From Devosia aurantiaca (GTDB taxonomy: Bacteria > Pseudomonadota > Alphaproteobacteria > Rhizobiales > Devosiaceae): DNA of 64,000 nucleotides. Below, piece after piece: positions 27,151-36,253 of the stretch. The stretch is taken from NCBI RefSeq assembly GCF_011058215.1, contig NZ_JAALFG010000004.1, positions 283,385-347,384 of the forward strand. Direction: 5' to 3'. Under the pieces are notes generated by a model. That model searched no databases. It was not told where the DNA came from and saw nothing but the letters and a program-made list of their open reading frames with translations. Position 1 is the first letter of the stretch. Every line of letters begins with the position of its first letter. The position numbers and the translations under genes are program-made.

Positions 27151-28308
27151 ATGGCTGAAAACGGCGCAAGAAAAATTCGACTTGGCATGGTCGGTGGCGG
27201 AAAAGGAGCCTTCATCGGCTATGTCCACCGCGTCGCCTCCCGCATCGACGGCGACTACGATCTGGTCGCCGGCGCCCTCTCGTCCCGCCCCGAAGTGGCC
27301 CGGGAATCGGGCAAAAACCTCGGCCTGGCCGAGGATCGCATCTACACCTCCTACGAAGAAATGGCCCGCGCCGAAGCTGCGCGCGAGGACGGTATCGAAG
27401 CCGTTTCCATCGTCACCCCCAACCATATGCACTTCGGCCCCGCTAAGGCCTTCCTTGAAGCCGGCATCAACGTCATCTGCGACAAGCCGATAACGGCGAC
27501 TTTGGAAGACGCCCGTAAGCTGCTGGAAATACAGCCGAAAAACGGCGCCAAGTTCCTGCTGACCCACAACTACACCGGCTATCCGCTGGTGCGTCAGGCC
27601 CGCGAAATGGTCGCCTCCGGCGCCCTCGGCACCATCCGCGTGGTCCAGGTCGAGTACCCGCAGGATTGGCTCACCGAGCCTGTCGAACAGTCCGGCAATG
27701 CTCCCGGCGCTGAATGGCGCACCGACCCGGCCCGCTCCGGCGCAGGCGGCGCCATCGGCGATATCGGCACCCATGCCTATAACCTCGCCCGCTTCGTCAC
27801 CGGCCTAAAGACCGAGGCCGTCGCCGCCGACCTCACCGCCTTCGTCCCGGGCCGCAAGCTCGACGACAACGTCCACATCATGCTCCGCTTCGAAGGCGGC
27901 GCCCGCGGCATGCTCTGGGCCAGCCAGGTGGCGCCCGGCAACGAAAACGGTTTGCAGCTAAGGGTTTACGGCGACAAGGGAGGTCTTGAATGGCGCCAGG
28001 ACAACCCCAACTACATGTGGTTCACCGAGTTCGGTAAGCCCAAGCAACTGCTGACGCGCGGCGGCTCGATTTCGGTCCCGCCGGCCGCATCCATGAACAT
28101 CCGCATCCCTTCCGGCCACCCGGAGGGCTATCTCGAAGCCTTCGCGACGCTCTATTCGCAGTTCGCCTCGGTCATCCGTGGCGATGGCGCCGAATACGAA
28201 GCGCTTCTGCCCTCTATGGCCGATGGCGTCGAAGGCATGCAGTTCATCACCGCCTCGGTTCAGTCCAGCAACAACGAAAGCCGCTGGACCCGCCTCAGCG
28301 AGGTCTGA
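27151..28308 (+). CDS. Gfo/Idh/MocA-family sugar oxidoreductase (second copy)
   Basis: 385 residues. Rossmann motif LGMVGGGKGAFIGYVHR, conserved CDKPITATLEDA (Lys), WRTDPARSGAGGAIGDIGTHAYNLARFV with the family Asp-His pair, and a C-terminal sheet ending NNESRWTRL. The GGGxGAFIG start marks the subgroup usually found beside TIM-barrel sugar isomerases. Last gene of the operon; a strong hairpin follows 6 bases after the stop. Confidence 0.92.
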   Translation: MAENGARKIRLGMVGGGKGAFIGYVHRVASRIDGDYDLVAGALSSRPEVARESGKNLGLAEDRIYTSYEEMARAEAAREDGIEAVSIVTPNHMHFGPAKAFLEAGINVICDKPITATLEDARKLLEIQPKNGAKFLLTHNYTGYPLVRQAREMVASGALGTIRVVQVEYPQDWLTEPVEQSGNAPGAEWRTDPARSGAGGAIGDIGTHAYNLARFVTGLKTEAVAADLTAFVPGRKLDDNVHIMLRFEGGARGMLWASQVAPGNENGLQLRVYGDKGGLEWRQDNPNYMWFTEFGKPKQLLTRGGSISVPPAASMNIRIPSGHPEGYLEAFATLYSQFASVIRGDGAEYEALLPSMADGVEGMQFITASVQSSNNESRWTRLSEV

Positions 28309-28314
28309 AGCTCA

Positions 28315-28339
28315 AGGCCGGCAGCACCCCTGCCGGCCT
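28315..28339. terminator. terminator hairpin between convergent genes
   Basis: AGGCCGGCA-N7-TGCCGGCCT, a perfect 9-bp stem directly after the sugar operon and before the end of the convergent TraB/GumN gene. No long T-run; bidirectional by position. Confidence 0.7.
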
Positions 28340-28342
28340 AAC

Positions 28343-29209
28343 TCACTGCACGCGTTCGCTTATGTAGCCGCGCTCTTCGAGCAAGCTTACGACGCTGATC
28401 TTATCCACCAAATGCGCAGCGCCGACGACCAGTAGCGCCTTCTCATTTCGCTTCAGCATGGCATCGATCTGCTCGACCCAATCACGGTTGCGATCGTCGA
28501 TCAGCCGCGTCACCATGCCCTCGTCATAGTCGCCCATCTGCGACATGAAGACCTCGCCCAGCACCTCAGGCGTCCCTGCCATCCAGGCATCCACCATGCT
28601 GCCGAGATCGGACTCCATTACATCGAGCGTATCGAGCGTCGCTTCCAGCATCGCGATCTGCTCTTGGTCATCGCCACTCGCCAGGAAGCCGATTTGCTGC
28701 TCCGGCGTTTCTAGAAACCCAATCCGCTCTTCCGGCACAGCGGCGCCGAGCACCGCCTCGACCCCGAGCAGAGGGTCATAGCCCGACTCGGTCAAAGGCC
28801 CGATCGAAAGCGTCGTCGCTGCCATCCAGGGCCGCATCGTCAGCAGCAGGGGCATGGGGATGGCATACTCCTCCGCCGCCTGCCGCACCCGCGCCGTAAG
28901 CTTGGGCCCGATCGTCTCGCTCAGCAGCTTGCCGTCCTTGTTATACGCCAGATCGAAGGTCATGGGCGTGATCCGCATCTGCGCTTCGATGCTGACATCG
29001 GTTTCGAAATAGACGCGATCTGCCTTGGACAGCACCTTGTCGAGCCGCGCGCTGCGCCAGTCGAGATCGGGCGGCAACAGATGCACGGAACCGAAAAGCC
29101 AGATCGAACTATCCGCGTCGCTCACTTTCCAGAGGGCAGGGGCCGCGACCACGCCCGAAGCCGTCATCATTAGTGCGGTAAGGGAAAGAACGAGATGTCG
29201 GATCAGCAT
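28343..29209 (-). CDS. TraB/GumN family protein
   Basis: 288 residues. Start at ATG 29209 (MLIRHLVLSLTALMMTASGVVA) is chosen because it begins a signal peptide; an upstream ATG at 29287 would add 26 residues. Family landmarks: WLFGSVHLLPPDLDW near the N-terminus (GSxH motif), YFETDVS, VEAVLGA and the C-terminal LVVGAAHLVDKISVVSLLEERGY (GAxHL). TraB/GumN proteins are putative metal-dependent hydrolases of unsettled function, here probably periplasmic or lipid-anchored. Confidence 0.85.
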   Translation of the reverse strand: MLIRHLVLSLTALMMTASGVVAAPALWKVSDADSSIWLFGSVHLLPPDLDWRSARLDKVLSKADRVYFETDVSIEAQMRITPMTFDLAYNKDGKLLSETIGPKLTARVRQAAEEYAIPMPLLLTMRPWMAATTLSIGPLTESGYDPLLGVEAVLGAAVPEERIGFLETPEQQIGFLASGDDQEQIAMLEATLDTLDVMESDLGSMVDAWMAGTPEVLGEVFMSQMGDYDEGMVTRLIDDRNRDWVEQIDAMLKRNEKALLVVGAAHLVDKISVVSLLEERGYISERVQ

Positions 29210-29309
29210 GAGGAGAGCTCCGGCTTTGCACATTAGAGCCCAAGCTATCCGGAAAAAGCAAAGCGCCGCAATCTCTTGCGGCGCCAATCAGACTCAAATT
29301 GTCAGGAGC

Positions 29310-29615
29310 CTAGTGCGTCCAGGGCGTCTTGCGATCGGCCCGGAAATTGTCGGGATAGCTGACGCGCTTGGGCGTCGGATCATGCGCCGGCTGCACCGAA
29401 TACGGGATGCCGTTGCGCTGCGCATAGGCCTCGGCTTCTTCGAGCGTATCGAAGGAAAGCTTGACCTGCTGGGTCGTGTCGCTGCTGCTGGTATAGCCCA
29501 TCAATGGCTCGATGCCGCGCGGCTTGCTCTGCTCGTGCACCAGAACCCAGCTCTTGGATTTGCCCTTTCCCGATTGCATGGCGCTGCGGGCAGGGCGGTA
29601 GATACGGGCCGTCAT
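29310..29615 (-). CDS. NADH dehydrogenase accessory subunit, NDUFS4-like (ETC complex I conserved region)
   Basis: 101 residues. The ARIYRPARSAMQSGKGKSKSWVL start, GYTSSSDTTQQVKLSFDTLEEAEAYAQRNGI core and SYPDNFRADRKTPWTH end match the alphaproteobacterial homologue of the 18-kDa complex I subunit. This accessory subunit sits on the peripheral arm at the membrane's cytoplasmic side. It is normally a stand-alone gene beside a tRNA, as here. Confidence 0.92.
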   Translation of the reverse strand: MTARIYRPARSAMQSGKGKSKSWVLVHEQSKPRGIEPLMGYTSSSDTTQQVKLSFDTLEEAEAYAQRNGIPYSVQPAHDPTPKRVSYPDNFRADRKTPWTH

Positions 29616-29654
29616 GCAAAAACCTCAACACGATGCGCCACAAACTTAAAGCGA

Positions 29655-29731
29655 TGGTCGGAGTACAAAGATTCGAACTTTGGACCCCCGGTTCCCAAAA
29701 CCGGTGCTCTACCAGGCTGAGCTACACTCCG
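29655..29731 (-). tRNA. tRNA-Pro (anticodon TGG)
   Basis: 77 bases with CCA. Acceptor CGGAGTG pairs with TACTCCG (one G-U). The anticodon stem CCGGT/ACCGG encloses TTTGGGA, anticodon TGG. The T arm is CAAAGTTCGAATCTTTG. It separates the NDUFS4-like gene from the PAP2 gene. Confidence 0.95.
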
Positions 29732-29821
29732 AGATCGCGCCTCTCCGTTAGCCTGTTCGAATGGAAAGGGCAAGCGCCCGTGAGGCTTGACGCACAAAGG
29801 ATCGCATCGGAAAAGCTTGCC

Positions 29822-30559
29822 ATGTTCGATCTGCGCAAGCCTTGGCCGCTGGGCCTCAATCGCAAGTCCTGGCCGCTCTTTCTCGTCGGGCTGGTGGTCG
29901 CGCTTGCTCTCCTGTCGAGCCTCGACGTCATGGCATCACGCGGCGCCATCGGCTGGCCCGACCAGTGGCGTGCGCCATTCTTTTTCATCACCGATTATGG
30001 TTTGTCCGATTGGGTGCTGATTCCCAGCCTCGTGCTGTTGATCGCTTCCTTTCTTGCCCGCTACGCGCTGCAAGGGCTCTGGCGTCAGGCATCGACGGAG
30101 CTCGCCATGCTATCCGCCTTCATCTTCATCGGCGTCGGCGGGCCTGGCCTCATCACCAATCTCTTGAAGCGCATTGTCGGCCGGGCGCGACCGACCGAAT
30201 TTGAAGCCGCCGGTGCCTTCTCGTTCCAGAACGTCTTCAACGATTGGACCTTCCAGAGCTTCCCCAGCGGCCACTCGGCCACCGCGGTCGCCTTGGCCTT
30301 CGTGGTCGGCTTCCTATGGCCACGCTTCTTCCCGGCCTTTCTGGTGCTTGGCGTTGTGGTTGCGGTGTCCCGCGTTCCGGTCGGCATGCACTATCCGACC
30401 GACGTCTTTGCCGGCATCGTCGTCGGCATGCTGGGCGCCTATCTTATGCGTAATATCTTCGCGCGCTTCGGATGGCTGTTCCACCAGCAGGATGACGGCC
30501 TGATCACGCGCAAGCCGCTTATCGCACTCAGCAAAATTCGTCAGCGTGCCGCCGAGTAG
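29822..30559 (+). CDS. PAP2-superfamily membrane phosphatase
   Basis: 245 residues, about five or six transmembrane helices. The three phosphatase motifs are complete: KRIVGRARP, FPSGHSA and SRVPVGMHYPTDV. ATG 29822 (MFDLRKPWPL) is chosen; the frame stays open further upstream only through the tRNA-Pro sequence. Likely a lipid-phosphate or undecaprenyl-pyrophosphate phosphatase at the inner membrane. Its last 19 bases overlap the 3' end of the convergent metC-type gene. Confidence 0.88.
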   Translation: MFDLRKPWPLGLNRKSWPLFLVGLVVALALLSSLDVMASRGAIGWPDQWRAPFFFITDYGLSDWVLIPSLVLLIASFLARYALQGLWRQASTELAMLSAFIFIGVGGPGLITNLLKRIVGRARPTEFEAAGAFSFQNVFNDWTFQSFPSGHSATAVALAFVVGFLWPRFFPAFLVLGVVVAVSRVPVGMHYPTDVFAGIVVGMLGAYLMRNIFARFGWLFHQQDDGLITRKPLIALSKIRQRAAE

Positions 30560-31716
30560 CGTTGCAGCGCTGCAGCCAGATCCGCCTTGAGGTCATCGAC
30601 ACCTTCTAGCCCAATATGCAGGCGGAAGAGGTTGCCCTCGTCGGCCCATGGACGCACGGTCCTTGCCTTCTTGATCATGACCGGCAAGCAAAGGCTCTCA
30701 TAGCCGCCCCAGGAATAGCCCATCGAGAACAGCTCCAGATGGTCGACAAAGGCCGCGACCGCATCTCGTGGCGCCGGCTTCAACACAACGCCGAACAGGC
30801 TGCCCGAACCCGTAAAGTCCCGCTTCCAAAGCGCATGATCCGGATGGCTGGGCAGGGCAGGGTGAAGCACCGCGCTCACCTCGTCCTGTTGCTCAAGCCA
30901 ATTGGCGATCTCGATCGCCCGCTGTTGATGCTCGCGCATGCGGATAGCCAGCGTCCGGAGGCCCCGCGCTACGAGGAAGGCGTCGTCTCCCGAGGTGAAA
31001 AAGCCCAGAAGCGTGCGGACCCTGTCCACATCCGGCCACGCCTCTTGTGTCGACGAGATCGTGCCCGCCATGACGTCGGAATGCCCCACGAACATCTTTG
31101 TCGCTGCATGCACGACGATGTCCGCGCCAAGCGCCAAGGGCTGGTGATAGAGTGGCGTCGCCCAGCTATTGTCGACGATCAACCGCGCACCGCCTGCATG
31201 TGCAGCACGGGCAAGTGCAGGGATGTCCTGAACCTCGAAGGTCAACGATCCCGGGCTTTCCGCCAGAACCGCCTTGGTATTGACATTAATCAGATCCGCC
31301 AGGCCCTCGCCGATGCGGGGGTCATAATAGCGCACGCTCACGCCCATGCGCTCCAGATACCCGTCGGCGAACTTCCGGCCGGGTTCATAGGCACTATCGG
31401 AGATCAAAATATCATTGCCGGCCCGCACGCAGCTCATCAGCGCAATGGTGATGGCAGCGAGCCCCGACGGCACCAGCTTGGTGCGATAGGCGCCTTCGAG
31501 CTCGTTCACCACTGATTCGACCGTCTCGGTCGTCGGGTTGCCGGCGCGCCCATAAAGGAAGGGCTGCGACTGGGCCTCTATATCAGCCAGAGTTTTGAAC
31601 AGAACTGTTGAGCCGCGATAGACCGGCGTGTTGACGAAGCCGAACTGATCTTCGGGATTCCGTCCAGCATGGGTCAGCACAGTCTCTGCCGAGACTTTTC
31701 TCGAATTTTCGCTCAT
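30541..31716 (-). CDS. metC: cystathionine beta-lyase (Cys/Met metabolism PLP enzyme)
   Basis: 391 residues. PLP-binding lysine in VVHAATKMFVGHSDVMAG, plus YGRAGNPTTETVESVVNELEGA, SDSAYEPGRKFADGYLERMGV and VDNSWATPLYHQPLALGAD. The KM-FVGHSD form around the lysine and the length suit the alphaproteobacterial MetC group, which cleaves cystathionine to homocysteine, pyruvate and ammonia. Stands alone, divergent from the aap operon. Confidence 0.9.
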   Translation of the reverse strand: MSENSRKVSAETVLTHAGRNPEDQFGFVNTPVYRGSTVLFKTLADIEAQSQPFLYGRAGNPTTETVESVVNELEGAYRTKLVPSGLAAITIALMSCVRAGNDILISDSAYEPGRKFADGYLERMGVSVRYYDPRIGEGLADLINVNTKAVLAESPGSLTFEVQDIPALARAAHAGGARLIVDNSWATPLYHQPLALGADIVVHAATKMFVGHSDVMAGTISSTQEAWPDVDRVRTLLGFFTSGDDAFLVARGLRTLAIRMREHQQRAIEIANWLEQQDEVSAVLHPALPSHPDHALWKRDFTGSGSLFGVVLKPAPRDAVAAFVDHLELFSMGYSWGGYESLCLPVMIKKARTVRPWADEGNLFRLHIGLEGVDDLKADLAAALQRYSAAR

Positions 31717-31926
31717 GACGCCCTCTGCTTAAAAACGGATCACAACAGTGTCTTGGCTAAAAAAGAGACAGAACTGCTGCCCATTTTCGCCATAATCCCT
31801 TGACGTTACGGTCAATAGAGGCTTGCATGCTTATCAGCATCCAAACCGCAAACAAGCGGCGGTGCGCTCGGGGTCTCGGCAAACTTGATAGGCCTCGAAC
31901 TACAGGGTCAGGAAACAAAAGGCAAA
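31717..31926. other. divergent intergenic region between metC and aapJ
   Basis: 210 bases with no gene visible. It should contain the promoters of both metC and the aap operon. A TTGACG near 31800 is a possible -35 for the aap direction. No clear operator palindrome was found by eye. Confidence 0.4.
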
Positions 31927-32946
31927 ATGATGCAAAAAGCGCTCGTATCGATCGCAGTCGCAGCCTCGCTGGGGCTCGGCGCGACCGCCGCAAACGCGGC
32001 CATTCTGGATGACGTCAAGGCGAAGGGTTATGTCCAGTGTGGCGTTACCGGTGGCGTCCCCGGTTTTTCGGCTCCGGACTCCAACAACGTCTGGACCGGT
32101 ATTGAAGTCGACTTCTGCCGCGCCATGGCTGCAGCCATCTTCAACGATGCCGAAGCCGTGCGTTACACCTCGCTGACCAGCCAGGAACGCTTCACCGCTC
32201 TCTCCGCTGGTGAAATCGACGTTCTTTCCCGGACCACCACCTGGACCATGAGCCGCGATACCCAGCTGGGCATCAGCTTCGTCGGCACCATGTTCTATGA
32301 TGGCCAGGGCTTCATGGTTCGCGAAGCTGACGGCATCGCATCGGCTCTCGATCTCTCCGGCGCCGCCGTCTGCATCGAATCCGGTACCACGACCGAACTC
32401 AACGCCGCCGACTACTTTGCCGCCAACGGCATGGACTTCAACACCGTGGTCTTCGTCGACCAAGACGAAGTCGTGAAGGCTTATGAAGACGGCCGCTGCG
32501 ACGTCTACACCACCGACTCCTCGGCTCTTGCCGCTGAACGTTCCAAGTTCGCCAACCCTGCCGAGCACATCATCCTGCCCGAAATCATCTCCAAGGAACC
32601 CCTTGGCCCCGTGGTTCGCGCCGGTGACAGCCAGTGGTTCAACCTTGCTCGCTGGACCTATTTCGCGCTGCTCGAAGCCGAAGAACTGGGCGTGACCTCG
32701 GCCAATGTCGACGAAATGCTCGGTTCCGACAACCCGGCCATTAAGCGCCTCCTCGGCGTTGAGGGCGATTTCGGCACCCCGCTCGGCGTCACCAAGGACT
32801 GGGCTTACCAGATCATCAAGACCGTTGGTAATTACGCCGAGACCTATGAACGCAATGTCGGCCCGAGCACTCCGATCGGCCTGGAACGCGGCCTCAACGC
32901 CCTGTGGCGCGACGGCGGCATCCAGTACGCACCGCCGATCCGCTAA
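31927..32946 (+). CDS. aapJ: general L-amino acid ABC transporter substrate-binding protein AapJ
   Basis: 339 residues. Signal peptide MMQKALVSIAVAASLGLGATAANA, then AapJ-type landmarks KGYVQCGVTGGVPGFSAPDS, EVDFCRAMAAAIF, EIDVLSRTTTWTMSRDT, DGRCDVYTTDSSALAAER and the C-terminus ALWRDGGIQYAPPIR. Two tandem ATGs (31927, 31930) follow a weak AAAGG. First gene of a complete aapJQMP operon for broad-range polar amino acid uptake. Confidence 0.95.
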   Translation: MMQKALVSIAVAASLGLGATAANAAILDDVKAKGYVQCGVTGGVPGFSAPDSNNVWTGIEVDFCRAMAAAIFNDAEAVRYTSLTSQERFTALSAGEIDVLSRTTTWTMSRDTQLGISFVGTMFYDGQGFMVREADGIASALDLSGAAVCIESGTTTELNAADYFAANGMDFNTVVFVDQDEVVKAYEDGRCDVYTTDSSALAAERSKFANPAEHIILPEIISKEPLGPVVRAGDSQWFNLARWTYFALLEAEELGVTSANVDEMLGSDNPAIKRLLGVEGDFGTPLGVTKDWAYQIIKTVGNYAETYERNVGPSTPIGLERGLNALWRDGGIQYAPPIR

Positions 32947-32961
32947 GCTGAACGAAATGCA

Positions 32962-32986
32962 CCGGCGCTCCCTTGTGGGGCGCCGG
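32962..32986 (+). terminator. hairpin between aapJ and aapQ (attenuator)
   Basis: CCGGCGC and GCGCCGG arms extended by CC/GG pairs around CTTGTG, 16 bases after aapJ. Likely raises binding-protein mRNA relative to the permeases. Confidence 0.6.
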
Positions 32987-33055
32987 ACTTTGTTCCGTCG
33001 CTTGCCGCAGCCACAACGGCGCGCAGCGGCTCATAGTGGCCAAGGGACACTCTTT

Positions 33056-34246
33056 ATGACCACACTCGATACGGCGCCGCAATCGGCGCCAAGGGCGAGC
33101 TTTTTCAATGATCCGGTGATCCGCGGGATCATCTACCAGATCGTCGTCGCAGCCGTTCTGATCGCCTTCATTGTCTGGATCGTCGGCAATACCGCGGCCA
33201 ATCTCGCCGCCCAAAACAAGACGACCGGTTTCGACTTCCTCTGGAAGACTGCCGGCTTCGACATCAGCTTCTCACTGCTTCCCTGGTCGCGCGGCTCCTA
33301 CTATTGGGAAGCCTTTCTCGTCGGCCTGCTCAACACGCTCCTGGTCGCCTTCATCGGCATCGTCTTTGCGACGATCCTTGGTTTCACCATCGGCATAGCG
33401 CGTCTCTCCAGCAACTTCATCGTTTCGAGCATCGCCACGGTCTATATCGAGGTGATTCGTAACATCCCGCTGCTGCTGCAGCTGTTCTTCTGGTATTTCG
33501 CCGTTCTTAAGGCCATGCCGGCCGTGCGCCAGTCGCTCGAGCTGCCCTATGGCAGCTTCATCAACCAGCGCGGCATCTTCGTGCCCCGGCCCATGCCCGA
33601 TGAACAATTCGGCTTCGTCTGGATCGCGCTGGCCGTAGCCGTCGCAGCCGTTTTCTTGCTGCGTCACTGGGCACGCAAGCGCCTCGAAGCCACAGGACAG
33701 CGCTTTCCCGTATTTCTGACCTCGCTGGTTCTGCTGATCGGCATCACTGCGATCGGCTGGCTGGTGAGTGGCGCCAGCGTTGCCTTCGATCCCCCGGTTC
33801 TGGAGCGTTTCAACTTCCGCGGCGGCCTTGCCCTACCGCCCGAATTCGTCGCTCTGGCTTTCGGTCTCACCATCTATACGGCGTCCTTCATCGCCGAAAC
33901 GGTGCGTGCGGGCATCCAGTCCGTGAACCATGGCCAGACCGAAGCGGCGCAGTCGCTCGGCCTCAAGGACAATGACCGGCTTCGCCTCGTCATCGTTCCC
34001 CAGGCCATGCGGGTGATCATCCCGCCGCTGACCAGTCAGTATCTCAACCTCACCAAGAACTCGTCCCTCGGTGCCGCCATCGGCTACCCGGAACTGGTCA
34101 ACGTCTTCGCCGGCACCTCCCTCAATCAAACGGGCCGCGCCATCGAATGCATTGCCATCACCATGCTGGTCTATCTGGTTCTCTCGCTCGCCACTTCGGC
34201 GCTGATGAACTGGTACAATGGCCGCGTGCGGCTGGTCGAACGGTAG
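33056..34246 (+). CDS. aapQ: general L-amino acid ABC transporter permease AapQ
   Basis: 396 residues from ATG 33056 (MTTLDTAPQSAPRASFF). About eight transmembrane segments. The HisM-type permease core has VYIEVIRNIPLLLQLFFWYFAVL and the C-terminal AETVRAGIQSVNHGQTEAAQSLGLKDNDRLRLVIVPQAMRVIIPPLTSQYLNLTKNSSL EAA region. The long mid-protein insertion is characteristic of AapQ. Next gene follows after 9 bases. Confidence 0.94.
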   Translation: MTTLDTAPQSAPRASFFNDPVIRGIIYQIVVAAVLIAFIVWIVGNTAANLAAQNKTTGFDFLWKTAGFDISFSLLPWSRGSYYWEAFLVGLLNTLLVAFIGIVFATILGFTIGIARLSSNFIVSSIATVYIEVIRNIPLLLQLFFWYFAVLKAMPAVRQSLELPYGSFINQRGIFVPRPMPDEQFGFVWIALAVAVAAVFLLRHWARKRLEATGQRFPVFLTSLVLLIGITAIGWLVSGASVAFDPPVLERFNFRGGLALPPEFVALAFGLTIYTASFIAETVRAGIQSVNHGQTEAAQSLGLKDNDRLRLVIVPQAMRVIIPPLTSQYLNLTKNSSLGAAIGYPELVNVFAGTSLNQTGRAIECIAITMLVYLVLSLATSALMNWYNGRVRLVER

Positions 34247-34255
34247 GAGTGCGCC

Positions 34256-35383
34256 ATGACTGATATCGGTTACGTTCGCTCCGACCTCGTCGATGCCCGT
34301 CCGGCACCGAACCGCACCAGCGGTCCGATCGCCTGGGCGCGCAAGAACCTCTTCGCCAACCCCACGGACACCCTGCTTACCGCTCTGGGTGTCCTGTTTC
34401 TCCTTTGGATCCTGCCGCCGCTTTTCGGCTGGACCATTTTCAATGCAGTCGGCCCCAACGGCACCGTCGAAGAGTGCCGCATGGAAAATGCCGGTGCGTG
34501 CTGGGCTTACATTTCTTCGGAAATGGAGTTCTTCATCTACGGCTTCTACGACATCCCCGAGCAATGGCGACCCAACATCGTCTTCGCTCTGGGTGCATTG
34601 CTGCTGACGCCGCTGCTGATCCCTAAGGCGCCGTTCAAACGCACCAATGCGGTGCTCTTCTTCCTCGTCTACCCCATCGTCAGCTATTTCCTGCTGGCCG
34701 GTGGTGTTTTCGGCCTGCGCTACATTCCAACCGAAAAGTGGGGTGGTTTGCTGGTGACCCTGATCATTTCGGTGATCGGCATCACGCTTTCCTTCCCGAT
34801 CGGCATCATGCTGGCGCTGGGGCGCCAGTCCAGCCTGCCGATCATCAAGACGGTCTGCGTCTGCTTCATCGAACTCATCCGCTCGGTACCGCTGATCACC
34901 ATTCTCTTCATGGCCTCGATCATGCTGCCACTGTTCATGCCGCAAGGCACGACGGTCGATAAGTTCCTCCGTGCCATCGTCGGCGTCACGCTCTTTACTT
35001 CTGCCTACATGGCCGAGGTGGTGCGCGGCGGCCTTCAGGCGATCCCACGCGGACAATATGAAGCGGCGGCGGCCTTAGGTCTCGGCTACTGGCAGCGGAT
35101 GGGGTTCATCATCCTGCCGCAAGCTCTAAAGCACGTGATCCCGGGCATCGTGAACAGCGCCATCGCGCTCTTCAAGGATACGTCGCTCGTCTACATTGTC
35201 GGCATGAAGGACCTGCTCGAAGCGGTCAAAACCAAGAACGACACCGCGCTCGAGTGGCAGTCGGCCAATACGGCGACCACCGGCTATCTCTTTGCCGCAA
35301 TGGTCTTCTGGGTCTTCTGCTTCGGCATGTCTCGCTACTCCATCTACATGGAGAACCGCCTTAACACTGGCTACAAGAGGTAG
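34256..35383 (+). CDS. aapM: general L-amino acid ABC transporter permease AapM
   Basis: 375 residues, about eight transmembrane segments. The HisM core has [24 protein letters not shown] and the EAA region [61 protein letters not shown] 34256 follows GGAGTGCGCC. Forms the channel with AapQ; the ATPase gene starts 5 bases later. Confidence 0.94.
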   Translation: MTDIGYVRSDLVDARPAPNRTSGPIAWARKNLFANPTDTLLTALGVLFLLWILPPLFGWTIFNAVGPNGTVEECRMENAGACWAYISSEMEFFIYGFYDIPEQWRPNIVFALGALLLTPLLIPKAPFKRTNAVLFFLVYPIVSYFLLAGGVFGLRYIPTEKWGGLLVTLIISVIGITLSFPIGIMLALGRQSSLPIIKTVCVCFIELIRSVPLITILFMASIMLPLFMPQGTTVDKFLRAIVGVTLFTSAYMAEVVRGGLQAIPRGQYEAAAALGLGYWQRMGFIILPQALKHVIPGIVNSAIALFKDTSLVYIVGMKDLLEAVKTKNDTALEWQSANTATTGYLFAAMVFWVFCFGMSRYSIYMENRLNTGYKR

Positions 35384-35388
35384 CTCCC

Positions 35389-36189
35389 ATGTCTCAGGTT
35401 TCCGAAACCACTATCGACCGCGAGGTCGACACCAGCCACATGAAGGTCTCCAAGACCAATGTCGCCATCGACGTCGTCAACATGCACAAGTGGTATGGCG
35501 ACTTCCATGTGCTGCGCGACATCAATCTGCGTGTCATGGAAGGCGAGCGCATTGTCATCGCCGGCCCATCGGGCTCCGGCAAGTCGACGCTGATCCGTTG
35601 CATCAACCGCCTGGAAGAACACCAGGAAGGGCAGATCATCGTCAACGGCACGGAGTTGACCGCCGATCTTAAACGCATCGATGAAGTGCGTCGCGAAGTC
35701 GGCATGGTGTTCCAGCACTTCAACCTCTTCCCGCATCTGACCATCCTGCAGAACCTGACGCTGGCCCCGATCTGGGTTCGCGGCACGCCCAAGGCGGAAG
35801 CCGAGGCTACGGCCATGCACTATCTCGAGCGGGTGAAGATTCCCGAACAGGCCAAGAAGTTCCCAGGACAGTTGTCGGGCGGCCAGCAGCAGCGCGTGGC
35901 CATTGCCCGCTCGCTCTGCATGCAGCCGCGCATCATGCTGTTCGACGAACCGACCTCGGCGCTCGATCCGGAAATGGTCAAGGAAGTGCTCGAAGTCATG
36001 ATCAGCCTCGCCGAAGAAGGCATGACCATGCTCTGCGTCACTCACGAAATGGGCTTCGCCCGCCAGGTCGCCAACCGCGTCATCTTCATGGATCAGGGTC
36101 AGATCATCGAGCAGAACGAGCCCGAAGCCTTCTTCTCGAACCCGCAGCACGAGCGTACCAAGCTCTTCCTGAGCCAAATTCTTCACTAG
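35389..36189 (+). CDS. aapP: general L-amino acid ABC transporter ATP-binding protein AapP
   Basis: 266 residues. Walker [10 protein letters not shown]-loop [15 protein letters not shown], signature [17 protein letters not shown], Walker [18 protein letters not shown]-loop VTHEM. Polar amino acid transporter subfamily. Final gene of the aap operon, followed by a strong intrinsic terminator. Confidence 0.95.
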   Translation: MSQVSETTIDREVDTSHMKVSKTNVAIDVVNMHKWYGDFHVLRDINLRVMEGERIVIAGPSGSGKSTLIRCINRLEEHQEGQIIVNGTELTADLKRIDEVRREVGMVFQHFNLFPHLTILQNLTLAPIWVRGTPKAEAEATAMHYLERVKIPEQAKKFPGQLSGGQQQRVAIARSLCMQPRIMLFDEPTSALDPEMVKEVLEVMISLAEEGMTMLCVTHEMGFARQVANRVIFMDQGQIIEQNEPEAFFSNPQHERTKLFLSQILH

Positions 36190-36207
36190 CGAATTGGACT
36201 AAAAACA

Positions 36208-36240
36208 GGGGTCGAGCCATCATCGGCTTGACCCCTTTTT
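36208..36240 (+). terminator. intrinsic terminator after aapP
   Basis: GGGGTCGAGCC-ATCATC-GGCTTGACCCC (11-bp stem with one G-U) followed by TTTTT. This is the clearest rho-independent terminator in the window. Confidence 0.9.
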
Positions 36241-36253
36241 CACGCCTGCCATT

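Noticed and set aside
29504..29821. Upstream extension of the PAP2 frame through tRNA-Pro
   Set aside because: Runs antisense through the tRNA and the NDUFS4-like gene; no membrane or phosphatase motif before 29822.
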